From NCBI RefSeq assembly GCF_950295315.1, contig NC_080179.1, positions 73,117,174 through 73,181,173 on the forward strand: a DNA stretch of 64,000 nucleotides. Reading direction: 5' to 3'. Each line of letters begins with the position of its first letter. Within the stretch, counting starts at the first letter, position 1. Below the pieces are notes generated by a model. That model did no database searches, was not told the origin of the DNA, and was given only the letters and a program-made list of their open reading frames with translations. Both the position numbers and the translations under genes were made by a program. Source of the stretch: Erinaceus europaeus. Lineage: Eukaryota; Chordata; Mammalia; Eulipotyphla; Erinaceidae. Of the stretch, positions 1 through 11,585 are shown one piece after another.

Positions 1-75
1 TTGAAAATGCAGGTCTGATCCATAGGCCAGGGCTAAGCGGTGCTCTGCTCTCTCTCATATAAAAATAAATTTTAA
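1..75 (+). mobile_element. 3' part of a SINE cut by the window edge
   Basis: CT-rich body and AAAATAAATTTTA tail only. Confidence 0.5.
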
Positions 76-265
76 AAGAACACTGTAAAAGCTAAGTAAC
101 AAGTTGATAATTATTTAGTTGATAATTATTCAGTTCTGCATTTGAGCACTTTAGAATGTTCTTTAGCACTGAAGTAGTAAATACTTTCTACCTCAAAAAA
201 TTGACAATATTGGACATTTGGTTTTATCTTTTATTAGTATGTTTCCTGTTCATTCATAAGTAACA

Positions 266-530
266 GCATGGGAAAGAGAGAGGCAGGCTGGGAGTATGGA
301 TCCACCTGTCACTGCCCATGTTCTGTGGGGAAGCAATTACAGAAGCCAGACCTTCCACCTTCTGCATCCCACAATGACCTTGGGTCCATACTCCCGGAGG
401 GATAAAGAATAGGAAAGCTATCAGGGGAGGGGATGGGATACGAAGTTCTGGTGCTGGGAATTATATGGAGTTGTACCCCTCTTATCCTATGTTTTTTGTC
501 AGTGTTTCCATTTTATAAATAAAAATTATA
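266..530 (+). mobile_element. 5'-truncated L1 3' end
   Basis: Reverse complement of the L1 3' terminal block seen at 664-930 and 31061-31330. It ends with AATAAA-rich sequence and a (TA)n tail to about 555. Confidence 0.8.
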
Positions 531-663
531 AAGTATATATATATATATATATATAATGCTCTAAGAAGAGGAAATAATGAGAATTTGATTAAGACTTGAA
601 TATAGATCTTTACAAATAAGAGACATCAATTTGTTGATATTAGAAGTGATAGAGTTGTCTCTT

Positions 664-1366
664 TTTTTTATTTATAAAAAAGGAAACATTGACTAAACCA
701 TAGGATAAGAGGGGTACAACTCCACACAATTCCCACCACCAGAACTCCGTATCCCATCCCCTCCCCTGATAGCTTTCCTATTCTTTATCCCTCTGGGAGT
801 ATGGACCCAAGGTCATTGTGGGATGCAGAAGGTGGAAGGTCTGGCTTCTGTAATTGCTTCCCCACAGAACATGGGCAGTGACAGGTCGATCCATACTCCC
901 AATCTGCCTCTCTCTTTCCCTAGTGGGGAAGGGCTCTGGGGAAGCAGAACTCCAGGACACATTGGTGGGATTGTCTATCCAGGGAAGTCGGGTTGGCATC
1001 CTGCTAGCATCTGGAACCTGGTGGCTGAAAAGAGAGTTAACATGCAAAGCCAAGCAAATTGTTAACCCATCATGAACCTAAAGGCTGGAGTAGTGCAGAT
1101 GAAGAGTTTGGGGTTCCTCCATTTTGTAGACAGCTAGTAGGCATATTTTAATTATATTCCAAAGGGCCTGTGACTATACTAGTGTTTCTTTTTTTTTTTT
1201 TTTTTTTTTTTTTTTGCCTGAGTCTGAAATCTGATATGCAGGTGGATCTAAGTTATTGTGTGGGGAGATGATGTCATGGTTGGAAAAGGACCAGAAAGCT
1301 GGATAGTAGCTCCCTAATTTGAGAAAGGGGTATTAAATATTGTTGACTGTAAACCCCATTGATTGG
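664..1366 (-). mobile_element. 5'-truncated L1 3' UTR with TSD
   Basis: Poly-T at the left, then the shared L1 3' block (AACTCCACACAATTCCCACC). The 11-bp direct repeat AGTTGTCTCTT flanks it (653-663, 1367-1377). An internal T-run lies at 1187-1215. It has no coding sequence. Confidence 0.88.
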
Positions 1367-1615
1367 AGTTGTCTCTTCTACACTTGGAGCTGTGACATCA
1401 GTTCCTGGAAGCAGTTCCATGTCCGCAACCATTCTAATGGCTCAGATTTATAACTCCCCTCCCCCTGAGCTCTGGAATCTTGTGTGGACAGATATTTGTG
1501 AATCAAACATTTCAGATCTGGCTGTTCCCAAAAAGGTTCATTTCCTTTTGTCACTTTGAATTGAAGCCTGGCATATAAACTTTACCTCTCAAGTCTGATC
1601 GATCACACACATTTT

Positions 1616-1616
<1 letters not shown>

Positions 1617-1660
<44 letters not shown>
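1617..1660. repeat. (GT)n microsatellite
   Basis: Uninterrupted GT run of about 22 units. Confidence 0.98.
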
Positions 1661-1661
<1 letters not shown>

Positions 1662-1719
1662 ATCTTTGATTTCCTTCGAGTTTACCACTCGAAGGAAATT
1701 GTTGGCACAATTCTACTAC

Positions 1720-1895
1720 TCTGGGTGTTTTTTTTTTAATTTTTTTACAGAGATGGTGAGACAAGATAGAGGGTTTTGGGGGGAGACACTGCTTGTGAAG
1801 TTTCTATTTGGTACCTAGGGGCTTGCATCTGGGTCTTCACTCATAGTAAAGTGTGTACTCTACCTTGTAAGTTATTTCTCAGATCCCCAATTCTG
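1720..1895 (-). mobile_element. Old antisense SINE
   Basis: ACACTGCTTGTGAAG, GGGGCTTGCATCTGGGTC and TGTACTC match the short-form layout. Confidence 0.55.
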
Positions 1896-2157
1896 ATACT
1901 TTTATGAAAATAATATTACCCCTTGATGCCAACCTCTAAATTCTTCATTGATAGGGTCTGTATCCTTTTCCAAGACTGTCTTCTTTTTCTTCTTTGTTCC
2001 AACAAACTCATTCATTCTTTATCTACATCTTTTATGTGACATTAGAATCAAAATATGAGTGCAGGGAGATCACTCATAATTAGTGAAAATTGCATGCATA
2101 CCTGAGGTGCCAGAGAGTCCAGGTTCCTTCCCAGCAAGAGCCTTATGCCAGTGATCT

Positions 2158-2201
<44 letters not shown>
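2158..2201. repeat. (GT)n microsatellite
   Basis: Uninterrupted GT run of about 22 units. Confidence 0.98.
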
Positions 2202-2203
<2 letters not shown>

Positions 2204-2286
2204 AACAAATACATCATCCTACTCTGTTTTTCTAGCATAGTTCCTCTTGGTTCCAATAGATCCTTGCACTCCAGATGTTGTCTGAC

Positions 2287-2630
2287 TTTTTTTTTTTTTT
2301 GCCTCTGGGTTATTGCTGGGGCTCGGTGCCTGCACCACCAATCCACTGCTCCTGGAGGCTAATTTTTTCCCTTTTGTTGCCCTTGTTTTTTATCCTTGTT
2401 GTGGTTATTATTGTTGTTGTTATTGATGGCATTGTTGTTGAGGGGAAGACAGAGAGGGGCAGAGAAAGATAGATACCTGCAGACCTGCTTCACCGCCTGT
2501 GAAGTGACACACCCCTCCCCCCCCCCACCCCGCAGGTGGGGAATCAGGGGCTCGAACCGGGATCCTTATACCGGTCCTTGTGCTTCATGCCATGTGTGCT
2601 TAACCCTCTGCGCTACTACCTGACCCCCAA
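2287..2630 (-). mobile_element. Hedgehog tRNA-derived SINE, long form
   Basis: TSD GTCTGAC (2280-2286, 2631-2637). Full structure including the long-form segment (CCTCCAGGAGCAGTGGAT type, antisense) and poly-T. An internal C-run lies at 2515-2530. Confidence 0.88.
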
Positions 2631-2819
2631 GTCTGACATTTTTTAGCACTTTGGTGGTCTGTGCATTCTCATATCTATATAGTTCATTAATTCTGGTCTA
2701 ATTACACTCCTAGCCATATGTTGCTCTACTCATAAACTTAAGATATATGAGAACCTAAATAATTTAGCTTCTTTTTTTGCTACCTGTTAATTAATAAATT
2801 ATTTTATAAAACATTATAT

Positions 2820-3245
2820 TAGTGATTTATAAGATTGTAAAGGTATAGTTTCATACCATTTTCACTACCAAAACTCTGTGCTTTCAAACTCCCAATGATA
2901 ACCACCATAGATCTCCTAAGATCTTATTGATGGATAAGCTATTTTTATTTTATTTTTTTAATTTCATTTGTTATGGTGGATGTGGCTGCTTCTGGGATCC
3001 TGGATTCCAACATTTCCCAGGTTGAAAAAGACTAACTCTGATACTTATGGACAAGCATAAGTGTTGTATGGAGGAGTGAACACATGAGTATGTTTACTGA
3101 CTGTGACCCTGAACAGATTTCTTTAACTGCTGAGTAGAGCTTCATAAAGTCTCTGTTGAGCCATCTGTTAATGGGCATCTAGGTAACTTCTGTTTTTTTC
3201 TTTTTTTTTTTTTTTGGCTACTATGAATAATGCAGCTAATATCTT
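2820..3245 (-). mobile_element. Ancient L1 fragment
   Basis: GAGCCATCTGTTAATGGGCA, then GGCTACTATGAATAATGCAG, resembles antisense L1 ORF2 end sequence; the left part looks like old L1 3' UTR. Confidence 0.5.
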
Positions 3246-3254
3246 TTAAGTTAC

Positions 3255-3395
3255 CTTTATTTATTTATTGGATAGAAATCAAGAGGGAAAGATGAGATAT
3301 TGAGAGAGAAATACACTTGAAGCTCTGTTCCACCACTTGGCAAAGCTTTCCCACTGCATGTGGGGACTGGGGGCTCAAACTTAGGTCATGTTGTA
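3255..3395 (-). mobile_element. Old antisense SINE
   Basis: TTATTGGATAGA, CACCACTTGGCAAAGCTTTC and GGGGGCTCAAACTTAGG. Confidence 0.7.
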
Positions 3396-3404
3396 ATTTA
3401 ACTT

Positions 3405-3920
3405 AAAAAAAAAAGGCTTTGGGAAACTGGGGCTCCTAAAAGGATTCTCAGCAGGGAGCTGAGAACAGGTTAAAACAGTAGAGACTTTATTTGGGTGAAC
3501 CGGGTAAAAGATAAACATTTATGTAGGTGCCACAAATAAGCAGTTTCATTTAAGGTAAAGTGAAAGAGAAGTTTATAAGGGTAGAACAGAAGCATAGGAC
3601 ATATATTTTAGATACACAAAATAATCAATTATCATCAGGGGTTAAGCCTACGCTAGGCCCATAAAGTCTGAGTATAGTTATCAAAAGTTTAGTCCCATAA
3701 GATAAACGATTACCAGCATACGCTAGGTCCATAAAGTCTGAGTATAGTTATCAAAAGTTTAGTTCCTATTTAGTTAGGTTCCTATTCATACTTTTGCTTA
3801 TATTTTCATGGTAAAGTGGGGATTATCTTGGCCACTTATAAGTTCTCTGCATTAAGTAAAGTCACTGCCTTCTGTTACACATGTTATGGATAACGCCTGA
3901 CTTATTAAAAACACTTCACA
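3405..3920 (-). mobile_element. Possible old LTR with an internal 70-bp repeat
   Basis: The antisense hexamer TTTATT in GACTTTATTTGGGTG near 3490 and the layout resemble an LTR. A ~45-bp block (TAGG(C/T)CCATAAAGTCTGAG...) occurs at 3649 and again at 3719. No TG/CA ends or TSD could be fixed. Confidence 0.35.
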
Positions 3921-4251
3921 GTAGGTTTTCATACATACCCTGTTAAGCACTTTGTATCATCCTGTCACTTTCTTTATTGTTTCTTCTGTTTGATGTAGAA
4001 ATACCCCTATTTGGTAATAAAATTCTTTTAAATGACATGTCATCTTAAAGAAACCAATATTGAAATCATTAAATTAGTTTTTATCTTCTTGGGCATATAC
4101 TATGTCTTCCCAAATAGTGGTGATAATTTTCCTTTAAAATGAATGTAATTTGCAAAAATACACTCATGCCTGAGGCATGAACTAAAGGTTCCCAGGTTCA
4201 ATAACCATAAGCCAGAGCTGAGACGTGTTCTGGTTAGAAAATAAAAAATAT

Positions 4252-4520
4252 GTGAGTCTTGCGGTAGCGCAGTGGGTTAAGTGCATGTATTGCAGAAAGA
4301 GCCAAAGACCTGCATAAGGATCTCGGTTCAAGCCCCCAGCCCCCACCTGCAGGGGAGTCAATTCACAAGCAGTGAAGCAAGTCTGCAGGTGTCTATCATT
4401 CTCTCTCCCTCTGTCTTCCCCTCCTCTCTCCATTTCTCTCTGTCCTATCCAACAATGACGACAACAATAAAACAACAAGGGCAACAAAAGGGAATAAATA
4501 AATAAATATTTAAAAAATAA
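4252..4520 (+). mobile_element. Hedgehog tRNA-derived SINE
   Basis: Head GCGGTAGCGCAGTGGGTTAA, CACCTGCAGGGGAGTC, CT-rich body and A-rich tail. An older SINE remnant precedes it at about 4160-4245. Confidence 0.9.
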
Positions 4521-4559
4521 AACAAAACGTATATAAAAAACTAATGTAAGATATAATTG

Positions 4560-4745
4560 TAACTGAGTACAAATTAGGGTTTTTTTTTTCTTTTCTCCTT
4601 CTCTTTCTCAATCTCTTTCTCTCTGACACCAGGCTTACTACTGTTGGTGCCTACATGACACCAAGTTTCCTGGCAGTCATCTTATTTTATTGTTTTTCTT
4701 CAATAAATGAGTGAGGGAAAGAGAAACAGAGAGTAAAAGGAACAC
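4560..4745 (-). mobile_element. Possible very old antisense SINE
   Basis: TACTGTTGGTGCCTACATG and GAGGGAAAGAGAAACAGAGA fit the long-form layout weakly. Confidence 0.35.
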
Positions 4746-4749
4746 TAGC

Positions 4750-5950
4750 ATGGTAACAAATTAGGTTGACATAATATTCATATAATCACCATGTCTCTTA
4801 AATATCAAATATTAATCTAAAATTTTATTTATACAATGATATTTTCCTTTAAATTGCAGAATCTCTTTGGTCAAGAATGGGAAAAAAACAGTCCCTATAC
4901 CTATTCTAAAGACAAAAGTAACAAATAGTTGAAAAATACTCATATTTAACAAATGCATTTGTCACCCCCCCCCCCGGGAGCCACTCATTTGGAGAGAGCT
5001 AGAAAGTACATGAAAAACATTTCTGTAATTTATTGCAGTAATGCTTCAGAGCCATTTATCAAGGTAGCAAGCCTTTAGGGATGTGAATGCTAGCCATTTA
5101 TTAAAATCCTGTTTTGGGCAAGATAAAGAATACATTATTAGGTCTTATCTATTCTTTAAACAAATGTCTCCACCTCTTCTAGAATGTTATTATTTACTTG
5201 TAAGAAAACTCTAACCTCATGACAGATGTAGAACAGATTTTGAGAGTAAACAACATCTTCTCCTCATTAGCACACACTCTCTCTGAAGAAAGCTTAATTT
5301 TTTTAGTAATGCTTCCTAATGCACTCACAGATTGTAATGAATACATTCATTCAACAGATATGCATTCATTTTATAGTCTGCATTTTTATAAGTACTATAG
5401 TTACTTAGGAGCCATTTCTGCACCATTTTGTTCCCCCTTTTAGTAGCTTGCAGGATGGAATTAAAGTGCACCAGGGATCTCACAAAGTAAATTTGCAAGT
5501 GAAATGAAATGGCCTATGAAGAGAAGAAGCAAGTCCCTTTCAGCAAATGTTTAAATAAGTTGGAGACATGCAAACCAGTGGAGAGCAGAATTTTAACTCC
5601 TATGGAAAAAGGAATTATTTTCAGGGCCTTTCAATCTCATTATTGCTTGGCTGGGAGAACTTCTCTGTTTGACTTGTGCTCTTAACAAGAGACTCAAAAA
5701 ATACTGGGACCAGAACGGTGGCTAGTTCAATCATCTGTCCCTCAAAACCTGCTTCTACTAGCTTCTGATAGACGCTGATAGTGATGTCAGTATATGAGGT
5801 TCAATCATAAGGGTGAGCAGATATCCAAAGTCAAACATTTCAAGTTGAGTCAGTTTTGGGGGGAGTCCTGTGGTGTTTGATTATCCTTTAGTTCTTTGTT
5901 TAGTTTCCTTCCCATTAGATCTCAGCAGGGTTTGCTGTTATGGGATCAGT
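4750..5950. other. Intron sequence, no gene seen
   Basis: AT-rich single-copy-looking DNA with a C-run at 4965-4977. Short ORFs only, none with a recognisable motif. Confidence 0.6.
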
Positions 5951-5952
5951 CT

Positions 5953-6660
5953 GGTCTTCTTCTTCTAGCATTTGCCCTTCTTCCGCAGCCAGTCAGCAGC
6001 GTCAGGTTGAGCCTGATGTCAAATTTCGAGACCTCCTTTGAATCTAGAGAGGTGGCAGTCGTTGACTATGTGGGTCATAGTCTGTCTGGAGCCGCAGGGG
6101 CATTTCGGGTCGTCTCTGGCTCCCCAGCGATGGAACATGACGCACCAGCCATGGCCTGTTCCATAGCCATTGAGGAGGGCCCAATCATAACGTGCTAGGT
6201 CAAAGCCGGGTTGACGCTTGCAGGGGTCTGTGATGAGGTGTTTGTTCTTGACCTCAGCTGACTGCCAACTCTGTTTCCAAGAGTCTGGAACAGAGAAGTT
6301 CAGTGTAGGCGTAGGGGACCAGATTGGGTGACGAGATGTCAAGCGTTGGACAGGGTGGGCGAAGATCTCCGCGTATATTGGCAGGTCCGGTCGAGCGTAG
6401 ACGTGGGAAATGAACTTAGATGATGCCGCATTCCGACGAATATCTGGCGGGGCGATGTTGCTGAGAACTGGCAGCCATGGAACCGGGGTGGAACGGATGG
6501 TTCCAGAAATGATCCTCATGGAGGAATATAATTTGGAATCGACCGAGTAGACATGGGGGCTACGGAACCATACTGGGGCACAGTATTCTGCAGTGGAATA
6601 GCATAATGCCAGAGAGGATGATCGTAGTGTGGAAGAAAGCCTTTCAGATACATGTGTGGT
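5953..6660 (-). pseudogene. Non-L1 LINE, 3' fragment of reverse transcriptase ORF (jockey/RTE-like)
   Basis: A 5'-truncated non-LTR retrotransposon. On the - strand one frame runs open for about 200 codons from near 6640. It reads LALCYSTAEYCAPVW, then ISGTIRSTPVPWLPVL, then a Cys/His motif CPCGSRQTMTHIVNDC, followed by KGGLEI and one TGA near 6022. It continues in frame to DWLRKKGKC and TAG at 5965-5967. The stop is followed at once by a GAA repeat that ends the element. The Trp-rich region and CxCG...HIxxxC C-terminus match the 'mobile element jockey' type proteins of many invertebrates. L1 and BovB C-termini, as I know them, look different. Clade is not assigned. Base composition is more GC-rich and CpG-rich than the flanks. 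Confidence 0.75.
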
Positions 6661-7289
6661 CTGTGCTTACTTTTTGTTCTTAACATTTTATTTTCATAGG
6701 AAGTAAATCCTCTCAAATTTTATCTAGTGCCAAAGTCATACCAAGTTCAGGGCTTTCACCCCTGGTTCCAAACATACTTGTTCCTAAATTATCAAACTTA
6801 GTCTCAGAATCACTAAGTCTGTAATTCTTTTTCTCACTCAGTTCTTTTTTCTCCACCCGATACTTTTCTTTCATATTACCTTCTATTATCCTTCATCACT
6901 GCTCACCATAACTTGAGACCAATCACTGTAGAATTCACTAATAATTTTACTTGATATATTATTGATTGCCTCATATTATTATTATTATAGTTTTCAATAT
7001 GGTTTCCCAATAAATCCAGACTGACCCTGTCTTTCCTCCAACCTCATTCAATAATGAAGTTAGGACTCCTTCCAAAAATTTACCCTCATCTGGAAAGCCA
7101 AACAAACGCAAATGTGAAGAACTCGTGTCACTATAAGATGATGTTCACTTTTTTTTTAATTGGTCAAAGCTCTACACATTCTAATCACTTCCTGCTTTTG
7201 TAATTTTATCTCCCTATAGGTGAACTCACCTAGTGAGTTTAACCTAGTGAGTGTGTTAAAAATATTATTTTAACATACTTAGTTATGTG
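6661..7289. other. Intron sequence, no gene seen
   Basis: AT-rich, no repeat recognised. Confidence 0.55.
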
Positions 7290-7495
7290 ACCTGGGATGT
7301 GGCACAGTGAATAAAGCAGTGACCTTTCAAACATGAGTTTGGATCTACTGACATCATATGTGACTTGGGATGCTCTGAGCCTTTCCTCTCCACTCAACTC
7401 CCCTCCCCTCTCATCCCCTCTTCTCTTCTCCTCTCCCTTTCTTTCCCCTCCCCTTCTCTCCTCTTCTCTCTCATATTGATAAATAAACCAACCCT
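7290..7495 (+). mobile_element. Second SINE family, with long CT-rich tract
   Basis: GGGATGTGGCACAGTGAATA head; a pyrimidine tract at 7380-7475; ATAAATAAACC tail. Confidence 0.65.
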
Positions 7496-7514
7496 TAAAC
7501 ATATTCATTTACTT

Positions 7515-7655
7515 ATTTTTAGAGAAAGAGACTAATAGAGAGATAGGAGAGCACTACTTATCCCTGGCATGTATTAGTGTTGGGATTGAATCTGTTACCT
7601 TTGTGACCTTAGGCTTGCAAGTTCTATGCTCTAACAAGGAATTCTCTCCCTGGCC
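7515..7655 (-). mobile_element. Old antisense SINE
   Basis: GAGAAAGAGACTAATAGAGA, GGGATTGAATCTGTTACC and CTCCCTGGCCC. Confidence 0.5.
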
Positions 7656-7964
7656 CTTAAGAACCCTAAAGAAAGAGGGCAGGAAAGGACTGGGGGGGGG
7701 TGCTTTGGGGTGCATAATGATGATGTAAAAAGACATAAATTGGGAATGATACATGTGTTCTGCAGATACCTATCATGGAGAAATAAGAAAAATGTACTCA
7801 TGTGTCAACAATTGTCCTGTAAACCATTAACTTCCCAATAATACGATAGAAAAAAAATAGTATTACCTATTATTTAAAAATCATGTCATTGCCATTTCTT
7901 ATACCCATCTGCCATGACCTTTTCTGTTTTTTAAAACTAAATGAATTATAGTTCTGTAGTTTTT

Positions 7965-8176
7965 TAAATATGTATTTTTATTTATTCATTATTGTATAAA
8001 GACAGAGAAATTGAGAGGAGAAGGGGGAGATAGAGAGAGAGAGACAGAGAGACACTTGCAGCACTGCTTCACCATTTGTGAAGCTTTCCCCCTGCAGGTA
8101 AGGACCAGGGGCTTGAACCCAGGTCCTTGCGCACTGCAGAATGTATGCTTAGCCAGGTGTGATACCACCTAGCCCC
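7965..8176 (-). mobile_element. Antisense short-form SINE
   Basis: TTCACCATTTGTGAAGCTTT, CCCCCTGCAGGTAAGG and CACCTAGCCCC. Confidence 0.85.
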
Positions 8177-8179
8177 ATA

Positions 8180-9170
8180 TAGTTTATAAACATATTTCAC
8201 CTAGTTCTACTTCAAAGCTCACTCTGCTCTATATTGTATTATTTCCTTTGCTTATCAGTCTGTACTAATATTGCCTTCTTAGTGAATCATAGTGATGTGT
8301 TTCTCATTTGCTTTACTTATCTATCTCTATTTTTCTTATTCAAATTCTTTTGCTGTTATTCTATTAAATATGTTCATCATTTAAAAATTCTAAAGTGCTT
8401 TTGAAATGAAAATGAGCTCTTTTCCTTCCTCTTCCCCCTACAGTAATAAGTGCTTATTGAAATACCAAGCATGTATGCACACTTGTATTGTCTCTTGAAG
8501 TTTCTCAAGAAACTGCTGCTATCACAGAAATAGTTCCAACATTTTGGGAAACCACATAAAGGAAAAATCTTCTTGGATAATACAATTATTTCCATAAGAC
8601 TATAATGGAATGAAGAAAAAATGATCATGTAATGTCTGGAGCCTATGGCTGTCATGTCATCTGGGAATCAAAACTAAATAAATCCAGACTTCTTTGCAGA
8701 CATGATAAATTTGAGAGCTTTCTGAGAGAGGAAATTTATCCTGGGCTGTCTGGTGTCCCCAGGTTTAAATACATGTATTTTCATAAGAGGAATTAGAAGG
8801 ATTTTACACACAGCAAAGGAGAAAGTAATATAACTGTGCAGGCAAAGATAAAGTGTTGAAGCCACAAGGGAAGAAACAGTGGCAGTCATCAAAAACTAGA
8901 ACAAGTCAAGGAACAGAATGTTCCATAGAGGCTCCAGAATGCTGTCTTACTAATCTCTTGATGTTGATATAGAGATGTTGAGTTTTGATGTCTGGCTTCC
9001 AGAACCGTGAAAGCATTACTTTCATCTACCAAATTTATGGAGAAACGTTTTCAACATTCACAGGAAATTAATGTAAGAGCTCACAGAGACAACTTGGAAA
9101 TATTATAGGTCCATATTCATAAGAAAATCTCTGGATTTGGGAAAGAGGAAGATATGAAATCTTCCTCTCA
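8180..9170. other. Intron sequence, no gene seen
   Basis: Two short antisense ORFs (8377-8655, 8674-8892) lack any family motif. Confidence 0.55.
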
Positions 9171-9174
9171 GGGG

Positions 9175-9320
9175 ACCAGGAGGTAGTTCAGAAAGTAGAG
9201 CTCTTTACTGTGTGTGAGACCTTGTGTTTGGTCTCTAGCATTACATTAGAGCACCATGGACAATACCAAGACAATGGTGGATGGTAAAGTGCTGTGTTCT
9301 TGTAGTTCCCTCTCTTTCTG
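9175..9320 (+). mobile_element. Second SINE family, diverged
   Basis: GGGGACCAGGAGGTAGTTCA, then TTGGTCTCTAGCATTAC, then CTCTCTTTCTG. Confidence 0.6.
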
Positions 9321-9494
9321 TGTTTTGCCTCATTCACCAATCCAGGGACATTGAATTTACAAATTTAATCATGGAGGCCACGTTATATTGTCTTGTTACC
9401 TTAAATAAAGTGGTAGCTCAAGGACTGGTTTTGGATTATACTACCTACACAGAATGTTTTCATTAGAGAAAATTTATTTTTGGAGACTCTATTT

Positions 9495-9899
9495 TGCTGG
9501 GCTAGCCTGAGGGTGTTTCATCCTGGGCATGTGCTCTCTGGGTTGGAGAGAACTCTGCCAGAGCCAACCTAGGCTGCTGTCTATTCAGCGATGTGGGAAA
9601 GGAACCAGGAACTCTTGTGGCTGAGCGGGAATGCAATGCCATGCTGGCTTTATTCATCTGCATTTATACTTTCCAGGAAGGAAGTGGTAGGGTGGAAAAG
9701 GAATTACATAGGATAAGGGAGCGGAGTGGAAAAAGAGCGCCAACCAATGGGGATTAAACCAATGGAGATTAAACCAATGGGGACTAAACCAATGCCCTAC
9801 AGGCAAGGAGGGTCTCAGGTAAAACAATGATTATGTAAATAGACCACAACATCTAGCAATGCAGCATAGAGCAGGGGGGAGCTGGTGTAATGCCCAACA
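9495..9899 (-). mobile_element. Solo LTR (family shared with 44268 and 54803)
   Basis: A 405-bp LTR with inverted ends TGCTGGGC/GCCCAACA and a perfect 6-bp TSD CTATTT (9489-9494, 9900-9905), typical of class II ERVs. An antisense AATAAA (TTTATT, near 9648) and four CCAAT-containing repeats at 9742-9800 lie inside. It is inserted in GALNT13 intron sequence, antisense to the gene. Confidence 0.88.
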
Positions 9900-10049
9900 C
9901 TATTTTAAATTACATTTGCATACTTTTTTTCTACTTTTATGTAATTATAGTACATAAAATTTCCTATAAGCTCCAGTTCCTATATACATAAAAATTTAAA
10001 TATAAAATAGCTAAGGATGAATCTTAAATACTGAATGATAGTATTCCTT

Positions 10050-10346
10050 TCTTTTTTATTAAAATATTTTATTTATTAATTTTCTCTTTTGTTGTCCTTG
10101 TTGTTTTTCATTATTGTTGTAGTTATTATTGTTATTGATGTTGTCATTGTTGGATAGGACAGAGAGAAATGGAGAGTGGAGGGGAAGACAGAGGGGGAGA
10201 GAAAGATAGACACATGCAGACATGCTTCACCACCTATGAAGCGACTCCCCTGCAGGTGGGGAGCCGGGGGCTCGAGCTGGGATCCTTGCTGGTCCTTGTG
10301 CTTTGTGCCATGTGCACTTAACCTGCTGCGCTACTGCCCGACTCCC
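10050..10346 (-). mobile_element. Hedgehog tRNA-derived SINE with 15-bp TSD
   Basis: TSD ATGATAGTATTCCTT (10035-10049, 10347-10361). Complete antisense copy. Confidence 0.95.
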
Positions 10347-10361
10347 ATGATAGTATTCCTT

Positions 10362-11110
10362 ATCTTCTCATACCTTAATTCAATAACTGAGCAAGTAATA
10401 ACAGCTCCATAATTCAAACTAATTATATCATTTTATATTAAAGAAGCATCTATTAATCTAGTAGTGGGTGATTCAAACTTAAACTTCTCAGGTTTTTTTG
10501 GTGTTAAAAACAAGTGAAAATTTGTTACGTTCAACTATTTTATTTTTCTGGTAGGAGTTATTGAGGCCTGAGATTATTTTCTTAAGACTTTTAAAAAGCA
10601 AGCACTGATATTGAATTTCTCCCTTAGAGTTATCTTTTCCCCTAAGTGTCTGGAAGTCTAATTTTAAGTAATTGTACAAAATGATAGTTAACATTTATCA
10701 CCAACGGCATTTTTTTAAAGCAGTAAGAAAATTGGCAATGAAAGGCAACCTAGGAAGCATTTTTACTATTTTAATTTAACCACAGTTTTGGCTCTGAGCT
10801 TTTTAGCTCTAAGTAACAAATTTTGGTTACTTGACTTATTGTGCCATTAATACACCCTGCCCCAAATAGATTTTAAAAAGTTCAATTATTTCTTGTGTAG
10901 AGCTGGTAAAAGTTTCTCTTGTGACTTTAGATGAGGGAACTAGCTTACGGAAAAGAAACTATGGGACTAGGAAAAATTCATTTCAGGGAAAAAGTATGCT
11001 CTAAAAGTATGTCAGTGAACATACAGTACAAAATAGCTAACTCCTGTCAACTGGTAAGCAGAGTATGTCATCATATCAGCCAATATCCTAAAGAACTAAA
11101 ATCAACTATG
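10362..11110. other. Intron sequence, no gene seen
   Basis: AT-rich; nothing recognised. Confidence 0.55.
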
Positions 11111-11111
11111 T

Positions 11112-11225
11112 AAGGCTGGGCTAGTGAAATAGCTCACCATCTTTGTCATGCACATGACCCAAGTTTGAGCCTGGCCCCACTGAATTGGAGGAAGCTTTGG
11201 TACTCTGGCTCTGAAAAACTCTTTT
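11112..11225 (+). mobile_element. Third SINE family (GGGCTAGTGAAATAGCTCAC head)
   Basis: Followed by GACCCAAGTTTGAGCCTGG and GGAGGAAGCTTTGGTACTC. Related copies lie at 59325, 60715 and 61040. Confidence 0.65.
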
Positions 11226-11424
11226 GAGAATGGTGAAACTCTAACAATGAGAAACAAAAACCTTTTTTTTTTTCCTATAAGGCTTAAATTTAAGAATGAT
11301 AATCTCTTTGGAGAAAGTTACATAAGTTGCATTTATTTGATTTACAGGAATCCTTAACAATTTTTAATACCTCTCTTGAAACATAAGCTATCATACTTTT
11401 TATTAAAGTGGACTGTTTAAAAAT

Positions 11425-11585
11425 ATTTCATTTATTTTTAATGATAAAGAAATACAGACTAAGAGAAAGAGACCAGAGCACTGCTCAGCTCTGGCTTATG
11501 GTGGTACTGGGGATTGAACTTGGGACCTCAAAGTCTCAGATGTGAAAGGCTTTTGCATAATCATTATGTTATTTCCCCAGCCCTG
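11425..11585 (-). mobile_element. SINE of the 'CAGCTCTGGCTTA' type
   Basis: Antisense copy with GCTCAGCTCTGGCTTATGG, GGGATTGAAC and GGGACCTCAAAGTCTCAG. Confidence 0.7.

Noticed and set aside
1621..2362. ORFs starting with CVCV or THTH runs
   Set aside because: Produced by (GT)n microsatellites.
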